64,000 nucleotides of DNA. Origin: Papio anubis. Lineage: Eukaryota > Chordata > Mammalia > Primates > Cercopithecidae. The DNA lies in assembly GCF_008728515.1 (NCBI RefSeq), contig NC_044976.1, positions 208,941,467 through 209,005,466 of the forward strand, given 5' to 3'. Below, piece by piece: positions 11,259 to 22,689 of this stretch. The notes beneath the pieces are model-generated. The model did not search any database, was not told where the DNA came from, and saw nothing but the letters and a program-made list of their open reading frames with translations. Each line of letters opens with the position of its first letter. Within the stretch, counting starts at the first letter, position 1. The translations under genes and the position numbers were made by a program.

Positions 11259-11599
11259 GAATGACAGTAATGACACAACCTGTCAAAACCTCTGGGATAC
11301 AGCAAAGGTGGTGCCAAGAGGAAAGTTCACAGCCCTAAATACCTACTGCAAAAAGACTGACAGAGCATGAACTGACATTCTAAGGACACACCTCAGGTAA
11401 CTACAGAAACAAGAACAAACCAAACACAAACCCAGCAGAAGGAAGGAAATAACCAAGATTAGAGCAGAACTAAATGAAATTGAAATAAGCAAACAAGAAA
11501 AATACAAAAGATACATGAAACAAAATGCTGATTCTTTGGAAAGGTAAATAAAATTCATAGGCCATTATCAAGATTAACCAAGAAAAGAAGAGAGAAAAT

Positions 11600-12712
11600 C
11601 AAAATAACCTTGTTAAGAAATGAAATGGGAAACATTACAACTGACACCACAGAAATACAAAAGATCAATCAAGGCTACTATGAACACCTTTACACTCATA
11701 AACTAGAAAACTTAGATGAGATGGATAAATTCCTGGAAAAATACAACCCTCCTAGCTTAAATCAGGAAGAATTAGGTACTCTGAACAGATCAATAACAAA
11801 CAGTGAGGTTGAAATGGTAATTTTAAAAATTACCAACAAAAAAAAGTCCAGGACCAGATGGATTCACTGCAGAATTCTACCACACATTCAAAGAAGAATT
11901 GGTACCAATCCTTTTGACACTATTCCACAAGACAGAGAAAGAAGGAACCCTCTCTAATTCATTCTATGAAGCCAGTATCACCCTAATACCAAAACCAAGA
12001 AAGGACATAACCAAAAAAGAAAACTACAGACCGATACCCTTGATGAATATAGATGCTAAAATCCTTAACAAAATACTAGCTAACCAAATCCAATAGCATA
12101 TCTAAAAGATAATCCACCATAATCAAGTGGGTTAAACATACACAAGTCAATAAATGTGATACACAACATAAACAGAATTAAATACAAAAATCACATGATC
12201 ATCTCAATAGTTGCAGAAAAAGCATTTGACAAAATCCCTCATCCCTTCATGATTAAGACTCTCAGCAAAATCAACATATAAGGGATATACCTCAATGTAA
12301 TGAAAGCCATCTGTGACAAACCCACAGCCAACATGATACTGAATGGGGAAAGTTGAAAGCATTCCCTCTGAGATCTGGAACGAGACAAGGATGCCCACTC
12401 TCACCACTCCTCTTCAACATAGTACTGGACGTCCTAGCTGGACCAATCAGACAAGAGGAAGAAATAAAGGGTATCCAAAATGGTAAAGAGGAAGTCAAAC
12501 TGTCACTGTTTGTTGATGATATGATCATTTACCTCGAAAACCCTAAAGACTCCTCCAGAAAGATCCTAGAACTGATAAAACAACTTGGCAAAGTTTCCAA
12601 ATACAGGATTAATGTACACAAATCAGTAGCTCTTCTATACACCAACAGCAACCAAGCAGAGTCAAATCAAGAACTCAACCTGTTTTGCAATAGTTGCAAA
12701 AAGATAATATAA
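11600..12712 (+). pseudogene. L1 ORF2 reverse transcriptase region remnant
   Basis: Frame-broken pieces cover the RT domain. 11610-11957 holds the region upstream of RT. 11899-12096 holds the NSFYEASITLIPKP block and the ENYRPIPLMNID block. 12353-12712 holds RQGCPLSPLLFN and the catalytic motif, here FVDD instead of the usual FADD, so both aspartates survive. At least two frameshifts separate the pieces. Confidence 0.85.
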
Positions 12713-14252
12713 AATACTTAGGAATATACCTAACCAAGGAGGTGAAAGACCTCTACAAGGAAAACTACAAAACACTGCTGAAAGAAATCATAGATGACAC
12801 AAATGGAAACACATCCCATGCTCATGGATGGCTGGAATCAATATTTGTGAAAATGACCATACTGCCAAAAGCAGTCTACAAGTTCAAAGCAATCCCCATT
12901 GAAATACCACTATCATTCTTCACAGAATTAGAAAAAAAAAAAATTCTAAAAATAATATGAAACAAAACAAAACAAGAGACCTGCATAGCCAAAGCAATAC
13001 TAAGCAAAAAGAACAAATCTGGAGACATCACACTACTTGATTTCAAATTATACTATAAAGCCATAGTCACCAAAACAGCATCGTACTGGTATAAAAACAG
13101 GCACTTAGACCAAAGGAACAGAAGAGATAACCCAGAAATGAACCCAAATACTTACAGCCAACTGATCTTTGACAAAGCGAACAAAAACATAAATCGGGGA
13201 AAGAACACTCTTTTCAACAAATGGTGCTGGAATAATTGGCTGGCCACATGTAGGAGAATGAAACTGGATCCTCATCTCTCACCTTATAAAAAATCAACTC
13301 AAAATGGATTAAATACTTAAATCTAATACCTGAAACTATAAAAGTTCTAGAAGATAACATTGGGAAAACCCTTCTAGACATTGGCTTAGGTAAGAATTTT
13401 ATGACCAAGAACCCAAAAGCAAATACAATAAAAACAAAAAACAGTTGGGACTTAATTAAACTAAAGATCTTTTGCATAGCAAAAGCTTTGTCAACAGAGT
13501 AAACAGACAATCCACAGTGTGGGAGAAAATCTTTGCAATCTATACATCTGACAAAGGACTAATATCCAGAATCTACAACAAACTCAAAGAAATCAGTAAG
13601 ACAAAACAAAACAAAACAAACAAACAATCCCATCGAAAAGTGAGCTGAGGCCATGCATAGGCAATTCACAAAACAAGATATACAGATGGCAACAAACGTG
13701 AAAAAATACTCAACATCACTAATGATCAGGGGAATGCAAATCAAAACCACAATGTGATACGACCTCACTCCTGCAAGAATGGCCATAATCAAAAAATCAA
13801 AAAACAGTAGATGTTGGCATGGATGTGGCGAACAGGGAACACTTCTACACTGCTGGTGGGAATGTAAACTAGTACAACCGCTATGGAAAATAGTGTGGAT
13901 ATTCCTTAAAGAGCTAAAAGTAGAACTATCATTTGATCCAGCAATCCCACTAGTGGATAACTATCCAGAGAAAAAGAAGTCATAATATGAAAGAGATACT
14001 TGCACATGCATGTTTATAGCAGCATAATTTGCAACTGCAAAATTGTGGGACCAACCCAAATGCCCATTAGTCAACAAGTGTATAAAGAAACTATGGTGTA
14101 TTTATATGATGCAATACTACTCAGCCATAAAAAGGAATGAATTAACAGCATTTGCAGCGACCTGGATGAGATTGGAGACTATTATTCTAAGTGAAGTAGC
14201 TCAGGAATGGAAAACTAAACATCATATGTTCTCACTTATATGTGGGAGCTAA
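12694..14252 (+). pseudogene. L1 ORF2 C-terminal region remnant with CCHC knuckle
   Basis: Successive broken frames (12694-12960, 13138-13320, 13779-13985, 14043-14252) follow the L1 ORF2 tail. At about 13812-13870 the cysteine/histidine knuckle (CWHGCGEQGTLLHCWWECK) is intact, followed by FDPAIPLV. The stop-rich gaps between pieces show it is not functional. Confidence 0.85.
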
Positions 14253-14489
14253 GCTATGAGGAGGCAAAGGCATAAGAATGATACAATGGACTTTGGGGAC
14301 TTGGGGGGAAGGGTGAGAAGGTAGCAAGGGATAAAAGACTACAAATATGGTATAGTATGTACTGCTCGGGTGATGGGTGTACCAAAATCTCATAAACCAC
14401 CACTAAAGAACTTACTCATGTAACCAAATACCACCTGTACCCCAATAACATGGAAAAAAATAACAGTTTAATAAGAACTGAAAACCTCA

Positions 14490-14668
14490 CTCTTTATCAG
14501 TTATGTATTTTGAGAAAATTACTGATTTGTTTGCCATTGTTTCTTCAGCTTTAAAATTAGGGTTCATATTAGTACTTGCCTCTTAGAGTTGTGAGAACTG
14601 AGTGGAATTAAGGTATAGAGGAATGCTTGAGACACGTTGTTCAGTAACTGTTTGCTGGGATGATGAGG
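14490..14668 (+). repeat. MIR with GAT-repeat tail
   Basis: Sense MIR: 'cagctttaaaattagggttcatattagtacttgcctcttagagttgtgagaactgagtggaatt' and 'gttcagtaactgtttgctg'. Its tail runs into the GAT repeat that the THE1 element entered, and the remaining GAT units continue after 16963. Confidence 0.6.
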
Positions 14669-14694
14669 AGGAGGATGATGATGATGATGATGAT
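14659..14694. repeat. (GAT)n/(GAG)n microsatellite
   Basis: A GAT/GAG trinucleotide run interrupted by the THE1 insertion. A matching 'atgatgatgatt' continues at 16963. Confidence 0.85.
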
Positions 14695-15039
14695 TGATAT
14701 GGTTTGGCCTTGTCCTCACCCAAATCTCATCTTGAATTCCCACATGTTGTGAGGGGGACCTGGCGGGAGGTCATTGAATCACGGGGCAGGTCTTTCCCAT
14801 GCTGTTCTTGTGATAGTGAATAAGTCTCATCAGATCTGATGGTTACATAAATAAAGAAGTTTCCCTGCACAAGCTCTCTTCTCTTGTCTGCTGCCATGTG
14901 AGACATGCCTTTCACCTCTGCCTTGATTGTGATTCCTTCCCCACCAACATGGAACTGTAAGTCCAATAAACCACTTTCTTTTGTAAATGGCCCAGTCTCG
15001 GATGTGTCTTTATCAACTGCATGAAACCAGACTAATACA
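14695..15039 (+). repeat. THE1 5' LTR
   Basis: Starts TGATATGG and ends ACTAATACA. Typical internal blocks are 'cacccaaatctcatcttgaa', 'gaataagtctcatcagatctgatgg', 'ccctgcacaagctctcttc' and 'ccaataaaccactttcttttgta', which contains an AATAAA polyadenylation signal. The U3 side lacks the 'gtagctcccataatt' block of MST LTRs, which supports THE1. Confidence 0.93.
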
Positions 15040-16609
15040 GTAAATTGGTACCAGTAGAGTGGGGCACTGCTATAGATACTCAAAAATATGGAAATTACTT
15101 TGGAACTGGGTAACAGGCAGAAGTTGTAAGAGTTTGGAGGGCTCAGAAGAAGACAGGAAAATGTAGGAAAGTTTGGAACTTCCTAGAGACTTGTTGAATG
15201 GCTTTGCCTAAAATGCTGATATCAGTATAGACAATAAGGTCCAGGCTGAGGTGGTCTCAGATGGAGATGAGGAACTTCTTGGGAATTGGAGCAAAGGTGA
15301 CTCTTGTTATGTTTTGGCAAAGAGATTGGCAGCATTTTTCCCCATCCTAGAGATCTTTGGAACTTTGAACTTGAGAGATATGTAAAGTGTCTGGTGGAAG
15401 ACATTTCTAAGCAGCAAAGAATTCAAGATGTGACTTGGGTGCTGTTAAAGGCATTCAGTTTTATAAAAGAAACAGAACATAAAAGTTTGGAAAGTTTGCA
15501 GCCTGACAATGAGATAGAAAAGAAAATCCCATTTTCTGAGGAGAAATTCAAGCCAGCTCCAGAAATTAGAATAAGTAACGAAGAGTGGAATGTTAATCCT
15601 CAGGACAATGGGGAAAATGTCTCCAGGGCATATCAGAGGTCTTCACAGCAGGTCCTCCCATTACAAGCCCAGAGGCCTAGGAGGAAAAGATGGTTTCATG
15701 GGCTGGGCCCAGGGCCCCCTGCCCTGTGCAGCCTAGGGACTTAGTAACCTGTGTTCTACCCACTCCAGCCATGGCTAAAAGAGCCAAGGTACAGCTCAGG
15801 CTGTTGTTTTAGAGGGTAGAAGCCCTAAGTCTGACAGCTTCCACATGGTGTTGAGCCTGTGTGTGCGTGGAAGTCAATAATGGAGGTTTGGGAACTTCTG
15901 CCTAGGATTCAGAGAATGTATGGAAATGCCTGGATGCCCAGGCAGAAGTTTACTGCAGGAGTGGTGCCCTCATGGAGAACTTCTGCTAGGGCAGTGCAGA
16001 AGGGAAATATGGGGTCAGAGCACCCACACAGAGTCCTACTGGGGCACTCTGTAGTGGAGCTATGAGAAGGGGGCCATTGTCCTCCAGAACCCAGAGTGGT
16101 AGAACTACAGACAACTTGACCCAAGCATCTACAAAAGCTGCAGACACTCAATGCCAGCCCATGAAAGCAGTCAGGAGGGGGCTGTACCTTGCAAAGTCAC
16201 AGGGGCAGAGCTGCCCAAGACCATGGGAACCCACCTCTTGCATCAGCATGACCCGGATGTGAGACATGGAGTCAAAGGAGGTCATTTTGGAGCTTTAAGA
16301 TTAGACTGCCCTGTTGGATTTTGGACTTTCTTGGGGCCTATACTCCCTTTGTTTTGGCCAATTTCTCCCATTCGGAATGGCTGTATTTACCCAATGCCTG
16401 TGTCCCCATTGTATTTAGGAAGTAACTAACTTCCTTTTGATTTTACAGTCTCATAAGCAGAAGGGACTTGCCTTGTCTTTGATGGTACGTTGGACTGTGG
16501 ACTTTTGAGTTAGTAATGAAATGAGTTAAGACTTTGGGGGACTGCTGATGAAGGCATGATTGGTTTTGAAATATGAGGACATGAGATTTGTGAGGGTCCA
16601 GGTGTGGAA
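15040..16609 (+). pseudogene. THE1 internal region with decayed gag-derived frame
   Basis: Begins 'gtaaattggtaccag', the usual MaLR start just after the LTR (primer-binding site area). The longest open piece, 15304-15744 (146 codons), lies in the gag-related part. Further pieces (15859-16065, 16062-16429) lie in other frames. Stops and shifts show it cannot make a full product. It is a fossil copy and there is no envelope or polymerase region. Confidence 0.85.
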
Positions 16610-16962
16610 TGATATGGTTAGGCGATGCCCCTACCCAAATCTCATCTTGAATTCCCACGTGTTGTGGGAGGGAGGGACACAGTGTGAGGTTATTGAATCA
16701 CTGGGGGCAGGTCTTTTCCATGTTATTCTCGTGATAGTGAATAAGTCTCACGAGATCTAATGGTTATATAAAAACAGGGTTTCCCTGCATAAGCTCTCTT
16801 CTCTTGTCTGCCACCATGTGAGATATGCATCCACCTTCTGCCACGATTGTGAGTCTTCCATCCCCACCCACGTGGAACTGGTAAGTTCAATAACCTCTTT
16901 CTTTTGTAAATTGCCTCATCTCAGTTATGTTCTTAGCAGCAGCGTGAAAATGGACTAATACA
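16610..16962 (+). repeat. THE1 3' LTR
   Basis: Begins TGATATGG and ends GGACTAATACA, in the same orientation as the 5' LTR and aligned with it throughout. It differs by scattered substitutions and small indels. Confidence 0.93.
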
Positions 16963-16979
16963 ATGATGATGATTATGTT

Positions 16980-18080
16980 CTTGATAATAACAGTGAAGGT
17001 GATGAAAACTAAGGATATCACCTTTATATGGGTTATATGACTACTGTATTATATTTTTAATGATATGTTTATGGCCCTGTTTATGTGAATATACTAAAAC
17101 TCATGGAATTTAGGAAACTGGTCTCATTTATTTTTGTGTATCAAGCAGAACTGTGCTCACTGGACTGTTAAAAGAATAAGCTGTTGAGTTAAAAAGTTAA
17201 AATCTATTTTGGACTTGGGGGACTTAGGATGTAAAAGGGTATCCCTATAATTTATAAAGAAATTTCTGAAAATGTGAGCTTTGTGCTTTTGAGAAAATCA
17301 GAGATTTAAATGATAATTGAAGTCACGATTGGAGAAAATCTCTGTGGTATAGGACTGATTAGAATACAAGGCAGAATGCAGTAATTATTTCAAGCACAGA
17401 GCTATGGAGCCTGAGGCAGAAAATATTAATTCTGACTGGGAAGACGGAGGAAGAGTTCACAGGGAAGGTGACACCAGACAAGGTTCTCCTTTAAATTTTG
17501 GAGTCTTTGGAAATGACTAGTAATTATATTCAAATTAATTTCCCAAAGAAAACAATTAAATTGACTCTCCAAAGTTATTCTTCAGAGAAAAAAGAGGTGA
17601 AGCTACGCATTTTCCATTTAAGAATAGTTACTAGCTGAATATAAGAGGACAATTATGAAGCTAGGTTGTTCTGTACAGTGAAATATGAGACCTCGAGCTC
17701 TATATTTCGGTATTTTCCAGAATTTGGGTAAATCATCATGAACGTCAGAAGTTCTCATTAAAATGTAAATAATATGTTTAAGCATCAAATTTGACCATAA
17801 AGGAATTCTTTGTGTTTTTCATTGAACTACATCACTAGCTCTATTCTGGTCATGCTTTAATTATTTTTGGTTTTGTTATTTGCAATTTAATACTTGTAAC
17901 ATTCTTTTCTGTGGTTTAAATTTAAAAAGTGACTATATGTCTTTGGTCTTTAATCTCTTCCTCAACTCATGGAGGTCTAGCTTCTACACTTATTATTCTA
18001 CTTCAAGCATAATCACCAATAAGCTCCTATTTATAATTCCAGTGAGTATGTTCTTACAAAATCAGCCCTAGAGCTTATTA
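16980..18080. other. Unique AT-rich sequence, nothing recognised
   Basis: No gene or repeat could be supported over this 1.1 kb. Open frames are short and lack domains. Confidence 0.5.
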
Positions 18081-18082
18081 GC

Positions 18083-18250
18083 AAAGTGCTTTTGACATGG
18101 TGGGTGTTCAACATATAATTATTGATTACGTGAGTCATGAATCAAATATCAAATTAGCTCTGTTCTAATCCCAGATCTATCTCTGACTAGTTATGTTGTT
18201 AAATGGGATACGTTGCTCAATCTTTCAATTTCAGTTTTTCATCTCTTTAT
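18083..18250 (+). repeat. L2 3' tail and MIR-like fragment
   Basis: 'aaagtgcttttgacatggtgggtgttcaacatataattattga' resembles an L2 3' end. Directly after it, 'gctctgttctaatcccagatctatctctgactagttatgttgtta' and 'caatctttcaatttcagtttttcatctc' resemble the MIR core. Both are weak. Confidence 0.4.
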
Positions 18251-19202
18251 GTATTCTTTAGGCTTATGGTTCAGCTGTGTATTGTGAGATGATAACTTGG
18301 AATAAAAAACAACTTTGCGCAGATTGTAAGCAGTAGGGAAGACTAGAAGAAGCAGGAAATTATTTAGAAACGACTGTTCCAAATAAATATATTGGATTCA
18401 CAGTGAAAAAACTAGGTCTGGGCCTCATACTATGTAAAATGTCTTCATCCTAACAGACATTTGTTGACTATCTTAGCCAGGTATTACAGTGATAAGGAAT
18501 TTGTCACTTTATCTCCAACCACAAGGTCTTCAGAATCAAGAGCTAGTATTTTACTTTCTTGATTTAGCTAAACTATCTAGTGAAAATGTGCAGGGGAAGA
18601 GTGAATGTATTTAGTTAATTTTATTTATTGAGAAGTATTTCTTCTCATTACCCTCCCTTATGGGATATGTTACAGCAATATCAGGGTTTTTTTTTTTTCT
18701 TTTAACTAATGAGTAATTACTGATCTTCTTATAGTCTTACAATTATTTTAATAAATACTATCAATGAGAATATCCAGTAATATGGTATTTCTGTTTATAT
18801 AAAGAGGAAATTAACCTAGAATTTCTATCCAACAGCATCCATGCCTGTGACTCCAGGAAAATCTGTATATAAAATACTTGCAAATGTTTCCCTCAAGGTA
18901 TAGCTGGAGTTGACTTCTGGGTGATAACCCCAGCCAAAAAACTCGCAAACTTCTGGAATCATGTGAAACCATGTATTAACATAGAAATGTTGTTACTATA
19001 CCTATGTAGCAGATAGGAACAGCTTTTAAGAAGGCAAGGTCTTCTGAACATTATTTATGCTATTATAATGCCTATAGAATAATATTAAATGTTTTTCAAT
19101 GTTTGGGATTAAATTTGGTACATAAAATAATAAGTGTCTTTTTAAGCATTAATTTTGCTTAGATATTGTATATTCTGGGTTTTATCTTCTCAGTCAACAA
19201 TT
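18251..19202. other. Unique AT-rich sequence, nothing recognised
   Basis: No supported feature. A T run lies at about 18688-18700. A faint L2-like stretch lies at about 18455-18500. Confidence 0.45.
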
Positions 19203-19217
19203 AACAAGTTTTAAGAA

Positions 19218-19525
19218 CTAGGTGTGGTGGCTTACTGCTGTAAGCACTTTGGGAGGCCAAAGTGGGCATATCACCTGAGGTCAGGAGTTCAAGACCAGCC
19301 TGGCCAACATGGCAAAACCCTGTCTCTACTAAAAACTACAAAAATTAGTCAGGTGTGGTGGCACATGCCTGTAATGCCAGCTACTTGGGAGGCTGAGGCA
19401 GGAGAATCGCCTGTACCCAAGGTATGGAGGTTGCAGTGGGCCGAAATCGCGCCACTCTTCTCCAGCCTGGGCGGCATAAGACTGTATCTCAAAAAACAAA
19501 CAACAACAACAACAACAACAACAAA
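19218..19525 (+). mobile_element. AluS, sense
   Basis: Full two-arm Alu with S-type positions ('cacctgaggtcaggagttcaagaccagcctggccaacatgg') and an (AAC)n tail. Target duplications of 15 bp, 'aacaagttttaagaa' at 19203-19217 and 'aacaagttttgagaa' at 19526-19540, differ at one base. Confidence 0.93.
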
Positions 19526-19540
19526 AACAAGTTTTGAGAA

Positions 19541-19960
19541 GTAAAAGCTATTTACCTTACCTTTGTGTAATAATTCCTGAGATATAAAAGACGCTGTAGT
19601 TGACACTTCAGATTGATTCTCCAGTACCTATCCTACTTCCAAATTATTAGTTTAAGCCAAACATCATACCTCATTTTCTCTACCAAATGTTGGTTTAGAA
19701 AAGAGGATGTGTGGTGGTCCAGTCCTATGAGACATAAGCCAGAATCAACTGGTGACTTCTACAGTGTTTTCTTGTTTAGTAGAAGGAGAACCAGGAAGAT
19801 GCTATCTCCTCTTTTTCCTCTTGGGGTGGGAACATGAAAATGCTGTATCCGTCTTGTGACCATCACAGAGAAGCTAATGGTACAACTAACAGATGGAGAG
19901 AACCTCTATCTTTAGTGGCATTATTGGATTGGAATGTCCCTGGAGCTGATACTAACCCCT
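19541..19960. other. Unique sequence between two Alus
   Basis: Nothing recognised in about 420 bases. Confidence 0.5.
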
Positions 19961-19969
19961 CAGATTCTT

Positions 19970-20270
19970 TTTTTTTTTTTCCTTTTGTTGAGACAGAGTT
20001 TTGATCTTGTTGCCCAAGTTGGAGTGCAATGGTGCCATCTCGGCTCACTGCAACCTCCGCCTCCTGGGTTCAAATGATTCTCCTGCCTCAGCCTCCCGAG
20101 TAGCTGGGATTACAGACATGAGCCACTATGCCAAGCTAATTTTGTATTTTTAGTAGGATGGGGATTCCTCATGTTGGTAAGGCCGGTCTTGAACTCCCCA
20201 CCTCAGCTGATCTGCCCGCCTCAGCCTCCCACAGTGCTGGGATTACAGGCATCAACCACCGCGGTCAGCC
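19970..20270 (-). mobile_element. AluS, antisense
   Basis: Starts with a T run, reads 'gagacagagttttgatcttgttgccc' and ends 'gggattacaggcatcaaccaccg'. A perfect 9-bp duplication, 'cagattctt', stands at 19961-19969 and 20271-20279. Confidence 0.93.
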
Positions 20271-20280
20271 CAGATTCTTA

Positions 20281-22680
20281 TAATGCGAAATAATTTCAGC
20301 TAGTCTGAATATGGTTTTTTCCTACCTGCAATTGAAAAACCTCCTAATAAATGCAGAATAGATAATGAAACGTTAAGAGCAAGATAGAATAGTCCAAAAG
20401 AACAAAATGAGACTACAGCAACAACAGAAATAGAATATGGAAGAGGGAAACACCTCCACGGGGGAAGTAGAAGGAGCTATCCAAGGGATAAAGAAAAGTA
20501 CCCCATGCAAAGAATAGAAAAACCTTCACTGCTGAGCAGCCCGATGTGTTATGTGGTTCTGGTTCATGTACATTAAGTCAAGGAATTGGGGAGAAGTATT
20601 AATCATATGGATTGCATGCCATTTTATTAACAACTATGAAGACCAGCTAGAACCATGGAAATTACTTTCTACTACTATCAATAATTTGAAAATTAATTAC
20701 ATATAGAGTAAATAAATCATCTATAGCTATGCAATATTGGTTTCCAGTTTTCTTGCAGTTGTCATCTTGTAGTCCTATTTAAAACTAAAGCATTATAAAG
20801 CTGAGATTTATAATTCATTGTTGTGGCTTTGTTACTATGTGACTGAAAGTAAATGTTCATTTTCCCTCTGGTGAGATTAAGTTTTTAAAGGATTGAAAAA
20901 CAAAAGTATCAAATGTGATTTCTAGGGTGATTTTTCTCCTTAAAAAGTAATTTTTGAGAAGATTAGATATGTCTCTTCCATTTTTGTCTTTACTTTGTGA
21001 AATGATTTCAACTATGAGGATTTTTAAAAATAAATTAGGCTCACTTGTTTGGGAATGGGACAAAATTATATAAATATAAAGGTTTGGGGACGTTTTGCCA
21101 GACATATAACGAATTAAACATTTATTTTAATTAAGTTTAATTCTATGCAGTACAGATTAATACTTACTTTCAGATTTACTTCTTGACAGAAATGAGACGT
21201 GTTTCATGGGAAATTGAGGGAAGTACAGAAGATAAAATCCTACAATTGTCAAATGAATAGATCTGGAAAGCAAAATAAGTTTTTTGTAAGGTGATAGAAA
21301 TTTTAATGAATGAGCACTTTGAATTTTATTCCAAGTACATTTAAAATTCACTTGTTTAAAAAGAGGAATCCTGTAGGAACATTAATTGCTTATGAGTGTG
21401 GATTGGAGGGATGACACTGAATGGGGAGGATGAGGGTTCTTGTTCTAGATGAGGGTTTAGACTAAGCTGTTGGCATGGCAACCAGATGGAAGGCAACAGC
21501 TGACAGGTGAAGGATTGCCTGGGTGGACAGGCACGAGGATGGGTTAAGAGAGAAACACGAATCCAGCAAATAGGTAGTCCAGCAGGGGCATGTTTTTGGT
21601 CACTCTTGGCTGTAATGTAATGTAAAAATTGGAGTGTCAAGTCCAGGTTTTCAAGCTGCAGGTCGAATTCAGGGCTAGAAGTCAGAGAAGACTGGTCAGA
21701 GAGATGGGGGAACCATCTGAGCTCTGAGGATAGCTCAAGCATTTAAATTCAGTTAAACAAATTTTACCCAATGAATGCCTAGTTTATTTAAGGGATCTCC
21801 TAGGAAGGTGGCTACAAGTAGAGCCTGTGAAGCAGCCAAGACCTGGGTCTCCAGATTCTTTCTCTGACCCCCATCTCCTTCTCCTTTGATGACTCCACCA
21901 CTGTTTGCCAAGAACTTCAGAGTGTTGTTAGGAGCACTTGGAACATTTATTCTTGTTGGAAATTTATAGTCAGTTTGCTTTTTCACTTCATTCCTTGCTT
22001 CCTTGCACCCATTCTTCTTCCTCCCACCCTTCTTTTTCTTCCTCCTCCCTCTCCTGCTTTCTCTCACTCTTTATTTCATCTCTCTTTCTATTCCTTTACT
22101 GTGGACGTTCTTTTTCCACTGCTTTGTTTTCTTGAAGTTATAACCCTCTAAGAAAACTAGCTTTTTGTAGAGGCTTTAATTCCAAATCCATATTTTGTAG
22201 TTTTAAGGGTTACCCTCTTTCTTGGGGGGGAAAAAAACTATTAGAATCAAGACTGTTGAATGAGCAGAGTGGCCGATGGCCCAGGTTATCTGTGGGTTTT
22301 GGGCCTGCTTGGTCATCAGCTCTCCCATCATTCTTGGGTCTGGTGGTTTGTCTCCCTTTGTGCTAAAGCAAGCCAGGCATGCATTTGACAGATATATGTT
22401 CTCATGCGCTATTCCCTGTTTCCTCAGCATTGATAGATGTTTTATAGTAAGAGAGATTTTACATTGTGGATCATATTCTGACAACAAAAATTACAGATTT
22501 TCTAAGTCGGTATTGGTATCAGGCCAATACCAACATATTTTCCAACAATACATATTTTCGATGTTTTTATGGGTAGTGTGAAACGTAGTAGCAGACAGCA
22601 ATAAGGGCACACTATCAAACGTTTTGTCTTAACCTGATCTTGTTTGGGGGGGCCTTGATGAAATTAGTGTAAATCTGCCT
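20281..22680. other. Long unique interval, no gene supported
   Basis: No recent repeat recognised. The minus strand is open for 128 codons at 21356-21742 (see findings). 21995-22105 is pyrimidine-rich low-complexity. 22230-22239 is a GGGGGGGAAAAAA-like run. A perfect 8-bp-stem hairpin lies at about 22509-22531 (ggtattgg / ccaatacc). Confidence 0.5.
21995..22105. repeat. CT-rich low-complexity tract
   Basis: Almost pure pyrimidine on the plus strand, made of TTC, CTT and TCC units. It generates spurious lysine/arginine-rich or serine-rich frames. Confidence 0.75.
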
Positions 22681-22689
22681 TTGAAAATT

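Larger units (their letters stand above)
9630..14462 (+). mobile_element. L1 retrotransposon (L1P-like), 5'-truncated, split by an AluY
   Basis: A sense L1 starting inside ORF1 and running through ORF2 and the 3'UTR to a short A-rich tail at about 14455. About 4.5 kb is L1 once the Alu at 10921-11243 is removed. The end reads 'ccaaaatctcataaaccaccactaaagaacttactcatgtaacca', a primate-age L1 3'UTR pattern. Many stops and frameshifts mean neither protein can be made. Intact pieces are listed separately. There is no 5'UTR promoter, and no clear target duplication was found at its edges. Confidence 0.92.
14695..16962 (+). mobile_element. THE1 (ERVL-MaLR) retroelement, complete LTR-internal-LTR
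   Basis: Two direct LTRs (345 and 353 bp) flank a 1570-bp internal region, and a 5-bp duplication flanks the whole. MaLR elements are non-autonomous, derived from ERV-L-like retroviruses and lack pol and env. Most copies in primate genomes are solo LTRs, so a copy keeping both LTRs is in the minority. Both LTRs carry many independent substitutions, which fits an old insertion. Confidence 0.93.
14690..16967 (+). repeat. 5-bp target duplications of the THE1 element
   Basis: 'atgat' at 14690-14694 and again at 16963-16967 bracket the element. Because the site is a GAT repeat, a chance match is possible, but length and position are as expected for MaLR integration. Confidence 0.75.

Noticed and set aside
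10817..11317. A 166-codon minus-strand frame, the longest in the window
   Set aside because: It lies across the AluY and its (AAAT)n tail. The residues are translated Alu, with no independent gene evidence.
9683..14252. A run of frames that together resemble a large multi-domain gene
   Set aside because: Order and motifs are those of L1 ORF1 and ORF2, broken by stops, frameshifts and an AluY.
15304..15744. A 146-codon plus frame that could look like a host gene
   Set aside because: It lies between two THE1 LTRs and matches the THE1 internal region I know. It is a decayed retroelement frame.
14695..16962. The possibility that the two LTRs are unrelated solo LTRs
   Set aside because: Same subfamily, same orientation, the internal region lies exactly between them, and matching 5-bp duplications flank the pair.
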